A stretch of 52,272 nt of DNA from contig NZ_MSSW01000073.1 of NCBI RefSeq assembly GCF_002150685.1, positions 1 through 52,272 on the forward strand, in the 5' to 3' direction. Source of the DNA: Algoriphagus antarcticus. GTDB lineage: Bacteria; Bacteroidota; Bacteroidia; Cytophagales; Cyclobacteriaceae. Of the stretch, positions 14,799 through 24,306 are shown one piece after another (positions within the stretch are counted from its first letter, which is position 1; the number at the start of each line of letters is the position of its first letter). Under the pieces are notes generated by a model. It made no database searches and was not told the DNA's origin. It worked only from the letters and a program-made list of their open reading frames with translations. A program made the position numbers and the translations under genes.

Positions 14799-16181
14799 AT
14801 GCATAAGACAAAAATTTATTTAATAGCTCTCCTTTCCTTGAGTTTGTTCAGGTTAGAAGCTATTGCCCAAGGAGCGCCACCCTTGGAGACGCTGCAACTT
14901 ACTCTACAGCAGGCCTTAGAATATGCCTTAGAAAACAACGTGGATGCTAAAAATGCCCGTCTGGAGCTTTTGATAGCGGAGACCACCGTGAAAGAGGAAT
15001 TATCAAAAGGTCTTCCACAGATCGACGGTTCGTTTAATTTTAATTACAATCCGGCAGTTCCTATATTATTTGTTCCGAATGAGGGGCCGTTTGGGGATCC
15101 TACTATTGATGCGGATGTGGTTCCACTAAGGCTTGGAGTAAGCTATCAATCTGGGTTAGGGGTGACTGCCAGTCAGATGATCTTTGATGGATCTTTTTTT
15201 GTAGGATTGAGAGCCTCCAAAACGCTCCGAGAATTGACTGAGTATGATCGTATCAAAACTGAGAATGATGTGCTTTTGACTGTCAAGAAGGCATATTTTG
15301 GAGCTTTGGTAAATAAGGAACGAATCAAACTGGCAGAGTCAAATCTCACACGGATTGATTCGCTTTTGGATGAAACCAAGGCAATATATGAAGCTGGACT
15401 AGCTGAGAAAATCGATGTGTCTCGAATTCAAGTACAGCGCAATAACATTTACACTCAAGTAGAGCGAAGCCGAACCGCCTATGAGATCAGTAAGCAATTG
15501 CTAAAAATACAAATGGGGCTACCAAAAGAATATGATGTCCTGATCACAGAAACTTTGGCAGAATTAAACCCTGAGGTAAAGCTGAATCAATTGCTGACTA
15601 TGGAAGGCATGCCTAGAGTGGAAGTCAATCAACTTGAGAAAAATTTGGAACTCGTAGGATTGGATTTGAAAAACAATACGGTGCAATACATGCCGAGTAT
15701 CACGTTCAATGCCAACTATCAGCGCTCAGGTGCATCAAATGACTTAAGTAATGTCTATGATTCTCGTAATTGGTTTAGCAGCTCATTGCTGGGAGTATCT
15801 ATGCAAATCCCGATTTTTGATGGCTTTTTGAAAAGTGCTCGAATTCAGCGTAATCGCATCCAACAAGATCAATTGAAGAATCAGCGCTTGTTTCTCGATG
15901 ATAATATTTCGCTCGAAATCTACCAAGCTCGAACCAACCTGAAAAATGATTTGAATATCATGGAGGTGCAAAGAGAGAACATGGCCTTGGCTCAGGAAGT
16001 GTACGATATTTCCAAGATCAAATACAACGAAGGCGTAGGCTCCAACTTGGAAGTGGTAGATGCTGATGCGGCTTTGATAGAATCAGAAATCAATTACCTG
16101 GGAGCGCTTTACGATGGATTGATTTCCAGAGTAGATCTGGAAAAGGCACTGGGAATTTTAAAAGAAGGAATCAACGACTAG
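14799..16181 (+). CDS. TolC-family outer-membrane efflux channel
   Basis: This 460-residue protein starts with a signal peptide (MHKTKIYLIALLSLSLFRLEA). It has the two-fold repeat of outer-membrane efflux proteins: 'LTLQQALEYALENNVDAKNA' opens the first half, and 'NTVQYMPSITFNANYQRSGA' with 'QRENMALAQEVYDISKIKYN' marks the second. The long helices form the periplasmic tunnel of a tripartite pump. It precedes the membrane fusion protein by 77 bp and is the first structural gene of the tripartite system. The substrate is unknown. Confidence 0.92.
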   Translation: MHKTKIYLIALLSLSLFRLEAIAQGAPPLETLQLTLQQALEYALENNVDAKNARLELLIAETTVKEELSKGLPQIDGSFNFNYNPAVPILFVPNEGPFGDPTIDADVVPLRLGVSYQSGLGVTASQMIFDGSFFVGLRASKTLRELTEYDRIKTENDVLLTVKKAYFGALVNKERIKLAESNLTRIDSLLDETKAIYEAGLAEKIDVSRIQVQRNNIYTQVERSRTAYEISKQLLKIQMGLPKEYDVLITETLAELNPEVKLNQLLTMEGMPRVEVNQLEKNLELVGLDLKNNTVQYMPSITFNANYQRSGASNDLSNVYDSRNWFSSSLLGVSMQIPIFDGFLKSARIQRNRIQQDQLKNQRLFLDDNISLEIYQARTNLKNDLNIMEVQRENMALAQEVYDISKIKYNEGVGSNLEVVDADAALIESEINYLGALYDGLISRVDLEKALGILKEGIND

Positions 16182-16258
16182 TCCAATCCGCCCCGGCGAC
16201 CAAGTCATTTTCTTTTCGAAAGAAGAGAATTATACAAAAACGAAATTATCAACAAATT

Positions 16259-17392
16259 ATGAAAGCAACATATATATTTTTACCCCTAATTGCCCTTGCC
16301 TTCCTAGCTGTTTCCTGTGCTACCGAAGAAGGAGTGGATGCAAAAAAAGCTGAATTGGAGAAACTCAAAAATGAGTCTAACGATATCACCAATCAGATTA
16401 GCGAATTAGAGGCTGAGCTGATGAAACTCGATCCTGAGTTTGCGAAAGCAAATCACAAGTCTATCCTCATCACTACGGCTCAGGCTAAGAAAGGGAGATT
16501 TGAGCACTATGTAGAAGTGACAGGATCAGTACTTTCGAAGAAAAACGTAAGCATCAGTGCTGAGACCTCAGGAAGAATTCTGGAAGTCCCGGCTATCGAA
16601 GGGATGAGAGTAGAGAAAGGTCAGGTGTTGGCAAGAATTGATGCTGAATCTGTTCAGAGATCTATCGATGAGCTCCAGAACAACATGGATCTTGCAAATA
16701 CCTTGTTCGAAAAGCAAGAGCGACTTTGGAAGCAGCAGATCGGGACGGAGGTACAGTATTTGGAAGCAAAAAACAGAAAAGAAGGGTTGGAGAGAAGCCT
16801 AGCCAGCGTCAAAACTGAGCTGTCAAAGGCGGTAATTCGTGCTCCTTTCTCAGGAACTATCGAAACGGTACAAGTGCGATTGGGTGAATTGGTTCAGCCA
16901 GGGGCAGCGATGTTTCAGTTTGTGGGTGAAAGTGACTTGTTTATAGAAGCAGATATTTCTGAGTCTTATGTGGGAGTACTTGCAAAAGGAGATTCTGTAG
17001 ATGTAAGCTTTCCTTCTATCGATCAGGACATTCAGACCAAAGTATCTGCGATAGGTGCGATCATCAATCCAAACAATAGAACATTCAAAGTAGAAGTATA
17101 TCTACCAAAGATACCGCTGGTGAAACCTAATATGATTTCTGTTTTGAAAATTCAGGATTATGAAAATAATGAGGCTGTCACTGTACCAAGTTATTTGATT
17201 CTCAGTGACAACAGAGGAGATTATGTATTTGTAGTGGTGGATGGTATAGCTAAGAAAAAATATGTCGAAAGAGGAAAGACGTTTGATGAACAAACGGAAA
17301 TCCTAAAAGGACTGGAAGGTAACGAAGTACTGGTGGACAAGGGCTTCCGTGAAGTAGGAGATAATTTCAACGTGAACATAGCTCAGCTTTAA
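16259..17392 (+). CDS. RND efflux periplasmic adaptor (membrane fusion lipoprotein)
   Basis: The 377-residue protein is a lipoprotein: the hydrophobic start ends in the lipobox 'LAVSC' (Cys20). A coiled-coil stretch rich in Lys/Glu comes next (about 27-57, 'KKAELEKLKNESNDITNQIS'), then the HlyD/AcrA-type lipoyl half-motifs 'GRILEVPAIEGMRVEKGQVL' and 'KAVIRAPFSGTIETVQVRLG', and beta-barrel and membrane-proximal domains. The extra N-terminal coiled coil before the lipoyl domain is unusual for AcrA but common in Bacteroidota adaptors. It links the TolC-like channel and RND pump encoded on either side, with only 4 bp to the pump gene. Confidence 0.92.
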   Translation: MKATYIFLPLIALAFLAVSCATEEGVDAKKAELEKLKNESNDITNQISELEAELMKLDPEFAKANHKSILITTAQAKKGRFEHYVEVTGSVLSKKNVSISAETSGRILEVPAIEGMRVEKGQVLARIDAESVQRSIDELQNNMDLANTLFEKQERLWKQQIGTEVQYLEAKNRKEGLERSLASVKTELSKAVIRAPFSGTIETVQVRLGELVQPGAAMFQFVGESDLFIEADISESYVGVLAKGDSVDVSFPSIDQDIQTKVSAIGAIINPNNRTFKVEVYLPKIPLVKPNMISVLKIQDYENNEAVTVPSYLILSDNRGDYVFVVVDGIAKKKYVERGKTFDEQTEILKGLEGNEVLVDKGFREVGDNFNVNIAQL

Positions 17393-17396
17393 TAAG

Positions 17397-20300
17397 ATGG
17401 CGGAAAACCAAAAACCAATAAAAACGCGTGAGTTCGGATTATCCAGTATGTCTGTGGATAATTCCACCTCTGTCGTGATCCTTACGCTGATAATTACCTT
17501 CCTAGGCTTAAGTGCTTATCGCAATATGCCTAAGGAGAGTTTTCCTGAGATTGTGATACCTACAGTGTACATCGGGACGCCTTATCCTGGCAACTCACCT
17601 GTGGATATGGAGAATCTGATCACCAGACCTATAGAGAAAGAGCTTAAGTCTTTGAACGACGTCAAAGACATCACCTCTACATCTGTTCAGGATTTTTCTT
17701 CTATAGTAGTAGAATTTAATGCGGGTGTGGAGATATCCAAGGCCATTCAGGATGTGAAGGATGCGGTGGACAAGTCCAAAAGTGAATTGCCTACTGATTT
17801 GGATCAGGATCCTAACGTATTGGAAATCAATACATCCGATTTCCCGATCATGAATGTGAATATCTCTGGAGATTATTCTGAAGCGGAGCTGAAGAAATTT
17901 GGCGAATACCTGGAGGATGAAATCGAGAAACTTGCAGAAATATCCAAAGCAGACCTGGCAGGAACGGTAGAGCGTGAGATTCAAATCAATGCTGATCCCT
18001 ATAAAATGGAATCGGTAGGGGTGAGTTTCGGTGATATTTCTTCTGCTGTACAGTCTGAAAATGTGACTATTTCAGGTGGAAATATTCGCTCCGGAGATTT
18101 CCAGCGTACACTTCGAGTGGACGGTGAGTTTACCGATCCTATGCAGATTCTGAATATCATAGTCAAAACTGATAATCAGAAAATCGTTTATCTCAGAGAT
18201 GTAGCCGAAGTAAAGGATACTTATAAGGAGAGGACCAGTTATGCCAGAAGTAAAAATCTACCTGTTGTCACGATCAATGTAGTGAAGCGTAGCGGAGAGA
18301 ATTTGCTATATGCTGCTGATAAAATCAAGGAGATAATAGAAACAACCAAGGCGAACAGATTTCCTCCAGATTTAGAAATTAGTATCACCAATGATCAGTC
18401 CAAAGCAACTAGACTTCAGGTGAGTGATCTGGAAAACTCCATCATCTTTGGGGTAATCCTGGTCGTATTGGTATTGATGTTCTTCTTAGGATTCAGGAAT
18501 GCTCTTTTTGTAGGGATAGCAATTCCACTTTCGATGTTCATATCATTCTTGATTTTGAACGCCTTCGGGATCACGCTTAACCTAATGGTACTTTTCTCCC
18601 TGATCCTTGCTCTGGGTATGCTAGTGGATAATGGTATTGTGGTGGTGGAAAATATCTATCGCTTGATGTCCGAGGGAAAAGACGCCGTGCAGGCAGCAAA
18701 AGAAGGAGTTGGGGAAGTCGCCTGGCCTATCATTACTTCTACTGCTACTACTTTGGCAGCGTTCCTGCCACTGGCTTTTTGGCAGGGTACAGTAGGGGAG
18801 TTTATGAAATTCCTCCCGATCACCTTGATTATCGTTCTTTCTTCCTCCCTTTTTGTGGCACTGGTAATCAATCCTGTATTGACTGCACTTTACATGAAAG
18901 TGGAAGATGTGAGTAAAGATAAACCTAAGCAAAAATCAATTATTGTAGCAGGTGTATTATTGATACTTTCTGCCCTGTTTTATCTGATAGGATGGGCAGC
19001 TTTTGGTTCTTTGATGATGATTGCAAGTGTGTTTACGGTCTTCAACGTTTTTGTACTCAGAAGGGCAATTCGCTGGTTTCAGACCGTGCTTTTGGTCAAG
19101 CTGGAGAATATATACGAGACAACTTTGAATTACGCATTGAATGGGAAAAAGCCATATGGCTTCCTTGGAGGTACTGTGTTATTGCTTGTGCTTTCTCTTT
19201 TGCTTCTGGTAGTAAGAGCACCGGAGGTACTTTTCTTTCCGGATAACCAACCACAACTGATCAATGTATTTGTTGAATTCCCTATAGGAACGGATATCGA
19301 AGCGACAAATGAATTTGTAGATGGAATGGAAGAAGAGCTGATGATAGCGCTGGATGATTACAAAGGGATTCTGGAGTCGGTCATATCTCAAGTGGGTGAG
19401 GGGACAGGAGATCCTATCGAAGGGCCTAGTAACCAACCTACACCCCATAAAGCCAAAATTACCATCGGCTTTGTGGACTACATAGACAGACAGGGAGTCA
19501 ATACCAACGGTGCGATGGAGAAAATTCGCGATTTGGCTGAGAAATATCCGGGTGTTCTGGTGACTGTAGATAAGCAAACGAGTGGACCTCCAGTCGGTAA
19601 GGCGATCAATTTGGAGTTTGCTGGTGAAGATTATGATCAGTTGATTTCTTTTGTCAATCAAACCCGAGAATACCTAAATGATCAAAATGTACCAGGTGTT
19701 GAGGAACTGAAATCGGATTTATCATTGGGAAATCCTGAAGTGGTCTTGAATATAGACAGAGAAAAAGCAAGAAGATTTGGGCTGTCTACCTCAGAAATCG
19801 CTACTGATCTACGTACAGCTCTTTTTGGACTGGAAGTTTCCAAATATAAAGAGGGCGAGGACGATTACCCTATTCAATTGAGATTGAAGGAAGGTTTCAG
19901 ATATGATATCAATACCTTGGTCAATAAGAAAATTGGCTTTAGGGATAAATTCGGAGATAAGCGGGAAGTGCCTATCTCATCAGTTGCCGATGTAAAGTAC
20001 GGATCAACTTATGGGTCTGTGAAGAGAAAAGATCTTGAAAAAGCGATCACTATTTATTCCAATGTCTTGGATGGCTACAATGCTACGGCAGTAAATGCTC
20101 AGATTCAGGCAGCACTACAAAACTACGAAGTGCCAGATGGGATCTCTGTGAAATACACCGGAGAGCAAGAAGAGCAGCAGAAGTCTATGGATTTTCTTCT
20201 GGGAGCATTGGGTATCGCAGTTTCCTTGATATTCTTGATTATTGTAGCGCAGTTTAACTCAGTTACAACGCCATTTATAATCATGGCTTCCGTAGTCTTA

Positions 20301-20801
20301 AGTACGATAGGTGTATTCTTGGGCCTGGTGATATTCAATATGGATTTCGTCGTGATCATGACGGGAATCGGAATTATATCCCTTGCAGGCGTGGTGGTAA
20401 ACAATGCGATTGTATTGATTGATTATACTGATCTGGTTCGAGAGAGAAAAAGATATGAGCTAGGTATGGGGCCAAAAGACCATTTGCCTTTCCCGCTCAT
20501 GATAGCAAGTATCATAGAGTCAGGCAAAACAAGGCTTCGCCCGGTGTTGCTGACAGCGATCACTACAGTACTCGGCTTGATTCCTCTGGCGATAGGAATG
20601 AACATCAATTTCGGGACATTACTTAGTGAATTTGATCCTCAATTTTATGTAGGCGGAGATAATGCTGCTTTCTGGGGACCAATGGCTTGGACTGTTATAT
20701 TTGGGTTAACCTTTGCGACCTTCCTTACGTTAGTCATCGTACCAGTCATGTATTTGTTGGCAGATAAACTCAACATGAGAATCAGCAAACTCAAATCTTG
20801 A
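17397..20801 (+). CDS. RND family efflux pump (AcrB/HAE1-like)
   Basis: This 1134-residue inner-membrane transporter has the RND plan of two homologous halves, each with a large periplasmic loop. Marks include 'FPEIVIPTVYIGTPYPGNSP' near the start, TM4 'LALGMLVDNGIVVVENIYRL' carrying the proton-relay Asp, and 'IISLAGVVVNNAIVLIDYTD' in the second half. The relay has Asp-Asn where AcrB has Asp-Asp. The chain is longer than AcrB, partly because of an extra hydrophobic stretch between the halves (about residues 500-600). It should use the proton gradient to expel drugs or metabolites. A terminator follows, closing the operon. Confidence 0.93.
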   Translation: MAENQKPIKTREFGLSSMSVDNSTSVVILTLIITFLGLSAYRNMPKESFPEIVIPTVYIGTPYPGNSPVDMENLITRPIEKELKSLNDVKDITSTSVQDFSSIVVEFNAGVEISKAIQDVKDAVDKSKSELPTDLDQDPNVLEINTSDFPIMNVNISGDYSEAELKKFGEYLEDEIEKLAEISKADLAGTVEREIQINADPYKMESVGVSFGDISSAVQSENVTISGGNIRSGDFQRTLRVDGEFTDPMQILNIIVKTDNQKIVYLRDVAEVKDTYKERTSYARSKNLPVVTINVVKRSGENLLYAADKIKEIIETTKANRFPPDLEISITNDQSKATRLQVSDLENSIIFGVILVVLVLMFFLGFRNALFVGIAIPLSMFISFLILNAFGITLNLMVLFSLILALGMLVDNGIVVVENIYRLMSEGKDAVQAAKEGVGEVAWPIITSTATTLAAFLPLAFWQGTVGEFMKFLPITLIIVLSSSLFVALVINPVLTALYMKVEDVSKDKPKQKSIIVAGVLLILSALFYLIGWAAFGSLMMIASVFTVFNVFVLRRAIRWFQTVLLVKLENIYETTLNYALNGKKPYGFLGGTVLLLVLSLLLLVVRAPEVLFFPDNQPQLINVFVEFPIGTDIEATNEFVDGMEEELMIALDDYKGILESVISQVGEGTGDPIEGPSNQPTPHKAKITIGFVDYIDRQGVNTNGAMEKIRDLAEKYPGVLVTVDKQTSGPPVGKAINLEFAGEDYDQLISFVNQTREYLNDQNVPGVEELKSDLSLGNPEVVLNIDREKARRFGLSTSEIATDLRTALFGLEVSKYKEGEDDYPIQLRLKEGFRYDINTLVNKKIGFRDKFGDKREVPISSVADVKYGSTYGSVKRKDLEKAITIYSNVLDGYNATAVNAQIQAALQNYEVPDGISVKYTGEQEEQQKSMDFLLGALGIAVSLIFLIIVAQFNSVTTPFIIMASVVLSTIGVFLGLVIFNMDFVVIMTGIGIISLAGVVVNNAIVLIDYTDLVRERKRYELGMGPKDHLPFPLMIASIIESGKTRLRPVLLTAITTVLGLIPLAIGMNINFGTLLSEFDPQFYVGGDNAAFWGPMAWTVIFGLTFATFLTLVIVPVMYLLADKLNMRISKLKS

Positions 20802-20830
20802 TCGGATTAAGGTTGGTGGTTTTTTTTGTT

Positions 20831-20863
20831 AAATCCTCCGAGACTATGTCCCGGAGGTTTTTT
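20831..20863 (+). terminator. Terminator of the efflux operon
   Basis: CCTCCG (20835-20840) pairs with CGGAGG (20852-20857), extended by flanking A/T pairs. A run of six T follows directly. It lies 30 bp after the RND stop codon. Confidence 0.85.
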
Positions 20864-20939
20864 GCGTTTTAGTGGGGTGTTTTTTCCCTTTCAAAGATGG
20901 AAGTTGTAAATTCACCTTCCAAAATAGTGGGATGAAGAA

Positions 20940-21440
20940 ATGGAAGAATTTAAGTGGTTTGTGATGTACACCGCCTCACGATCTGAGAAGAAGGTGGCTG
21001 ACCGGTTGAAAGAAAATGGTGTCGAAGTTTACTTACCGATGATAGAGGAACTTAGGCAGTGGTCAGATCGAAAGAAGAAAGTTCGGCGTGCCATGTTTAA
21101 TGGATATGTTTTTGTAAAGACTAGTCGCAATAAATTATGGGAATGTCTTCAAGTTCCTGGAGCAGTTAAGTTTGTGCATTTTTCCGGACAACATGCCACT
21201 ATTCGAGAAGAAGAATTGGATATCATCAAGCGGGTAATCGAAACTGGAGTTGGGGTTGAATCTGATGGGTCTACTATTGACCCTGGAGAAAAAGTACTCG
21301 TGATCGGCGGGCCACTTCAGAATATGACAGGAGAAGTAATAGAGAAAGGGAACAAGGATTATTTCTTAATTCGAATCCCCGGAATTTATCAGAATTTGTT
21401 GATTTCTGTTCCCCGCAAGTTTTTGGAGGTACTAGCTTAG
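20940..21440 (+). CDS. UpxY-family (NusG-like) transcription antiterminator
   Basis: This 166-residue protein has an N-terminal NGN domain ('KWFVMYTASRSEKKVADRLK', 'VEVYLPMIEELRQWSDRKKK', 'RAMFNGYVFVK') and a C-terminal KOW-like region ('PGEKVLVIGGPLQNMTGEVI'). UpxY proteins bind RNA polymerase and let it read through long operons, mostly for surface polysaccharides, and usually sit at the start of the operon they control. Here no such operon follows: the next gene is convergent and overlaps its stop by 4 bp. It is either an orphan or acts at a distance. The start at 20940 fits the domain start exactly. Confidence 0.88.
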   Translation: MEEFKWFVMYTASRSEKKVADRLKENGVEVYLPMIEELRQWSDRKKKVRRAMFNGYVFVKTSRNKLWECLQVPGAVKFVHFSGQHATIREEELDIIKRVIETGVGVESDGSTIDPGEKVLVIGGPLQNMTGEVIEKGNKDYFLIRIPGIYQNLLISVPRKFLEVLA

Positions 21441-23149
21441 TTGTTAATTCGATTAGGTCTCAGAGTAGATGGTTTCATTTTCCAGTTTCTTTGAATTACC
21501 CCAACTTTTACAGAATCCTGAATTTGCTTGACATTAACTTCTTTAGTCCGGAAGTCAGACAATTTAACAGTGTCTTCAAGACTGTAAAGCGTAATTACTG
21601 ACTCCTTAAGCTCTATCGTGTCTGAAGCAAAATAGTCCACCAAAAACAGGAAGTCGTTTTCTTCAAGAGCAATACCATCCGTAGGTAGGCCCATTTTTAT
21701 TCCAATTAAAACTAACCTACTGACGGGTAACTGTATTTCTACATTATCTGAAATTGGAAATTCATACATTGATTTATCAACTGATTGCGCCGTTTGAGAA
21801 GGTGAAAAAACGGGAGGAATTGTTGAGGATTGCGGTTCCTGAATAGGCTCTGATGAGGTTGATGTGGGAGTTTGCTGAATGCCATCTGAGTCATTTATCA
21901 CTGTAGAAGTAGTAACATCTTCCTCAAATGTATTTTTTATTTCTGGCCACATCACTGTGCCCGCAACACAAAGTAGCAACAAAGATGCTGCGTAGGGCAT
22001 TAACTTTCTAAAGGTGAAATTTGATTTTAGAGTTGCCGCGGTTGAGGGATATGGAAGCGGAATTGGCGGCGAAGCCATCGAAGCATTCTGCATTGACGGC
22101 AAAAACGAAACTACTGGATTATTCGGAATGAAGTTGACTTCCGAAGCTTCAAATACAGGTAAAGCCTCTGGCGCGAAAGCTTTGGTGGTTACATTGCGCT
22201 CTAGCACAATGTCTTTCTTACGCTCTCCAAATCCTTCAATAATCTGTAGTAATGTGACGCGCAGAACAAGCGTAAATGTGCCTTCCCGTAGCGCTTTGAC
22301 ATCGAAAAGCCATTCGGTATAGTCATCGACTAAGATCACCTGCTCTGTAGAACTTAGACCTTTGATCTCAAATGTGTCCCCGTCTCTTCCTTCTTCGAGC
22401 GATACCTGCATGACTTCGCCAAGGCGGATATCGTCGATTACTTGTTCTTCTTCAGGAATTTTAAGGTTTTCAATGAGCAAAAGTTCATCCCAAGCCAAGC
22501 GCACAATGCATCGTGTCCATTCTTGAATCTGCATCATTTCAGGAATATGATATAGGACTTTGCCGTATTTTGATTTTGGTTTCGTACCTACTTTTTTACC
22601 TAATAATTCCAATAGGGGAGCAAAAGATTTAGTACGCATTTCTTCGACCGTCAAGGTATTCATATTCCGAAAAGTCGCCGCAAGGTTTGCGATAGCTCCT
22701 CTAATGTCTGTAAAAAGATCAATGTCGTCTCTGATTCCTTGGGTATCGGCAAAGCTATCTAGCCCTTTGATCGCTAAGTTTAACTCTTCAATTTGATCTT
22801 CCCAGTATTTGAGGTAAGATATGATGCCTGTAGACTTGTAGATTGCTGCGTCAGGCAAAACTAATGGGAAAACGCGTTCATAGAAAGCTCCACTTTTTTG
22901 AACTTCAAGAAGCTCGAACATGCAATTGGCGGATTTTAGGTATTTATCACTGATCACAAGGATAATTGCATGACCTTGGCCGATCTGCTCCATAAACTCT
23001 TTGATCAGCCCTTTAAATCCAAGATCCCTCTTGTCTCGAACCAAATTAATCCCAGCAGACGTGACAGCTTGATCAATTTCGTTGGCTACTGATTCGCTTT
23101 CTCCACCCCAGGCATAGGATATAAATACAACTTGCAGATCCATTGGCAT
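21437..23149 (-). CDS. TIR-domain membrane protein with a beta-sandwich module
   Basis: The 570-residue protein starts with a TIR-type domain: 'VVFISYAWGGESESVANEID', box 2-like 'LVRDKRDLGF', and 'ISDKYLKSANCMFELLEV' with the likely catalytic Glu79. Such TIR domains often hydrolyse NAD+. A helical linker follows to about residue 240. Next is a beta-rich module (about 245-325: 'FEIKGLSSTEQVILVDDYTE', 'TLVLRVTLLQIIEGFGERKK', 'DIVLER'), a pattern I associate with bacterial conflict-type multidomain proteins. A Pro-rich linker, one membrane helix (about 383-401) and a Ser/Thr-rich C-terminal region complete it. A membrane-anchored immune or signalling effector is plausible. No partner gene is adjacent except the convergent UpxY gene. 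Confidence 0.8.
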   Translation of the reverse strand: MPMDLQVVFISYAWGGESESVANEIDQAVTSAGINLVRDKRDLGFKGLIKEFMEQIGQGHAIILVISDKYLKSANCMFELLEVQKSGAFYERVFPLVLPDAAIYKSTGIISYLKYWEDQIEELNLAIKGLDSFADTQGIRDDIDLFTDIRGAIANLAATFRNMNTLTVEEMRTKSFAPLLELLGKKVGTKPKSKYGKVLYHIPEMMQIQEWTRCIVRLAWDELLLIENLKIPEEEQVIDDIRLGEVMQVSLEEGRDGDTFEIKGLSSTEQVILVDDYTEWLFDVKALREGTFTLVLRVTLLQIIEGFGERKKDIVLERNVTTKAFAPEALPVFEASEVNFIPNNPVVSFLPSMQNASMASPPIPLPYPSTAATLKSNFTFRKLMPYAASLLLLCVAGTVMWPEIKNTFEEDVTTSTVINDSDGIQQTPTSTSSEPIQEPQSSTIPPVFSPSQTAQSVDKSMYEFPISDNVEIQLPVSRLVLIGIKMGLPTDGIALEENDFLFLVDYFASDTIELKESVITLYSLEDTVKLSDFRTKEVNVKQIQDSVKVGVIQRNWKMKPSTLRPNRINN

Positions 23150-23276
23150 AAAAAAAATAGTATATAAAACCGTTATTTTGAAGTTAATCCTATTTTAGGA
23201 AAACATCAAAAGGATTTTAAATACTATAAATGCAGGTGTATGGCAGGTATGTTTAATAGAATTTACGTGCTTATTC

Positions 23277-23981
23277 TTAATATTCAGATTTGCTAAAAAA
23301 GTATCTTCTATATACGAGTTGACCCTGTACGAGGTGATCGCCAAACCTATTGAAGCCTACATTTCCGTCAAGATTATCAGTAAAAGTAGCTAGCATTGTG
23401 CCTTCCAGTGCAATATCAGAAAATGGTCCTAGGGTGTAGCTTATACCAGCTCTGATTGGCACATATCCAGTGGTGATTCTCTGGCGCTTAGGGACCTCAT
23501 CTTTGCTGAAGGATTTAGTTTGTTTCGTATTGGCACGCATCACACCTAAGCCAAATCCACCGTAGAAATTAATGATGCTTCTGTTCATGTGATTTCCAAA
23601 GGGAATTACATACATGGTAGGCATTACATCAAAATAATAAACTGATCCATTGGTCGTAAATGAGGAGTTGTTTGCGGTCCATATGTTTTGAACATAAGCA
23701 CTTGGGTTTCCACCACTGGAAATCCACTGTACCCCACCAGTAGCTCTCAGCTCAAATCTGTCATTGAGCCTCTTGGTCAATGAGGCAGAAATAGATGGCT
23801 TAATTTCAAAATTAATTGATCTAAACTGTCCGCCATTATCAAGATATGCGAAGGATGGACCCATCCCGATACTCACGATATTGTCTCTGGAATTTTTCTC
23901 TTTATAGAAATTTTGAGCAGAGACATGCATGCTTGCAAAAAGAAAAAAAACTAATGTGGAGACTTGGAATATTTTTAACAT
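23277..23981 (-). CDS. Outer-membrane beta-barrel protein
   Basis: From the ATG at 23981 the protein is 234 residues long, with a clear signal peptide (MLKIFQVSTLVFFLFASM, cleavage after VSAQ). An upstream ATG at 24056 would hide the signal sequence behind 25 residues and is less likely. The mature part alternates polar and hydrophobic residues and has repeated strands such as 'SISASLTKRLNDRFELRATG', 'FYGGFGLGVMRANTKQ' and a C-terminal 'LVQGQLVYRRYFF', as in OprF/OmpW-like eight-stranded barrels. It stands alone between the TIR gene and xseB. The role is unknown. Confidence 0.75.
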   Translation of the reverse strand: MLKIFQVSTLVFFLFASMHVSAQNFYKEKNSRDNIVSIGMGPSFAYLDNGGQFRSINFEIKPSISASLTKRLNDRFELRATGGVQWISSGGNPSAYVQNIWTANNSSFTTNGSVYYFDVMPTMYVIPFGNHMNRSIINFYGGFGLGVMRANTKQTKSFSKDEVPKRQRITTGYVPIRAGISYTLGPFSDIALEGTMLATFTDNLDGNVGFNRFGDHLVQGQLVYRRYFFSKSEY

Positions 23982-24117
23982 AACGATGATTCTATAAAGG
24001 GAATTTTGCCTTAGGATAGAACTTGTTTGCAAATTTGGCAACAAATATGCCAACACTCTGTATGAAATATTATTTAAAACAGAGGAATGTAAAATTTAGT
24101 ATGGTAAAGGTAAAAAA

Positions 24118-24306
24118 TTAAGCGCCTTCAAAAGCTTTTTTAATGTCTTCTTCAGTGGTTTTTAATTTGCTTCTACAGGATTTTACCAGCTCGGCTGCCT
24201 CTTTGACTAGCTCAGAAAGCTCATCTACACTTTTCTTTCCTTCTTCGAGTTCTGCCAGGATAGTCTCTAGACGACTCATGGCTTCGTTGTACTTTAGTTC
24301 GCTCAT
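24118..24306 (-). CDS. xseB: Exodeoxyribonuclease VII small subunit
   Basis: The 62-residue helical protein matches XseB: 'LKYNEAMSRLETILAELEEG' and 'LVKEAAELVKSCRSKLKTTE'. Several copies bind one XseA to form exonuclease VII, which degrades single-stranded DNA in both directions. Its start overlaps the xseA stop by 4 bp, so synthesis is coupled. The length is normal for the family. Confidence 0.93.
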   Translation of the reverse strand: MSELKYNEAMSRLETILAELEEGKKSVDELSELVKEAAELVKSCRSKLKTTEEDIKKAFEGA

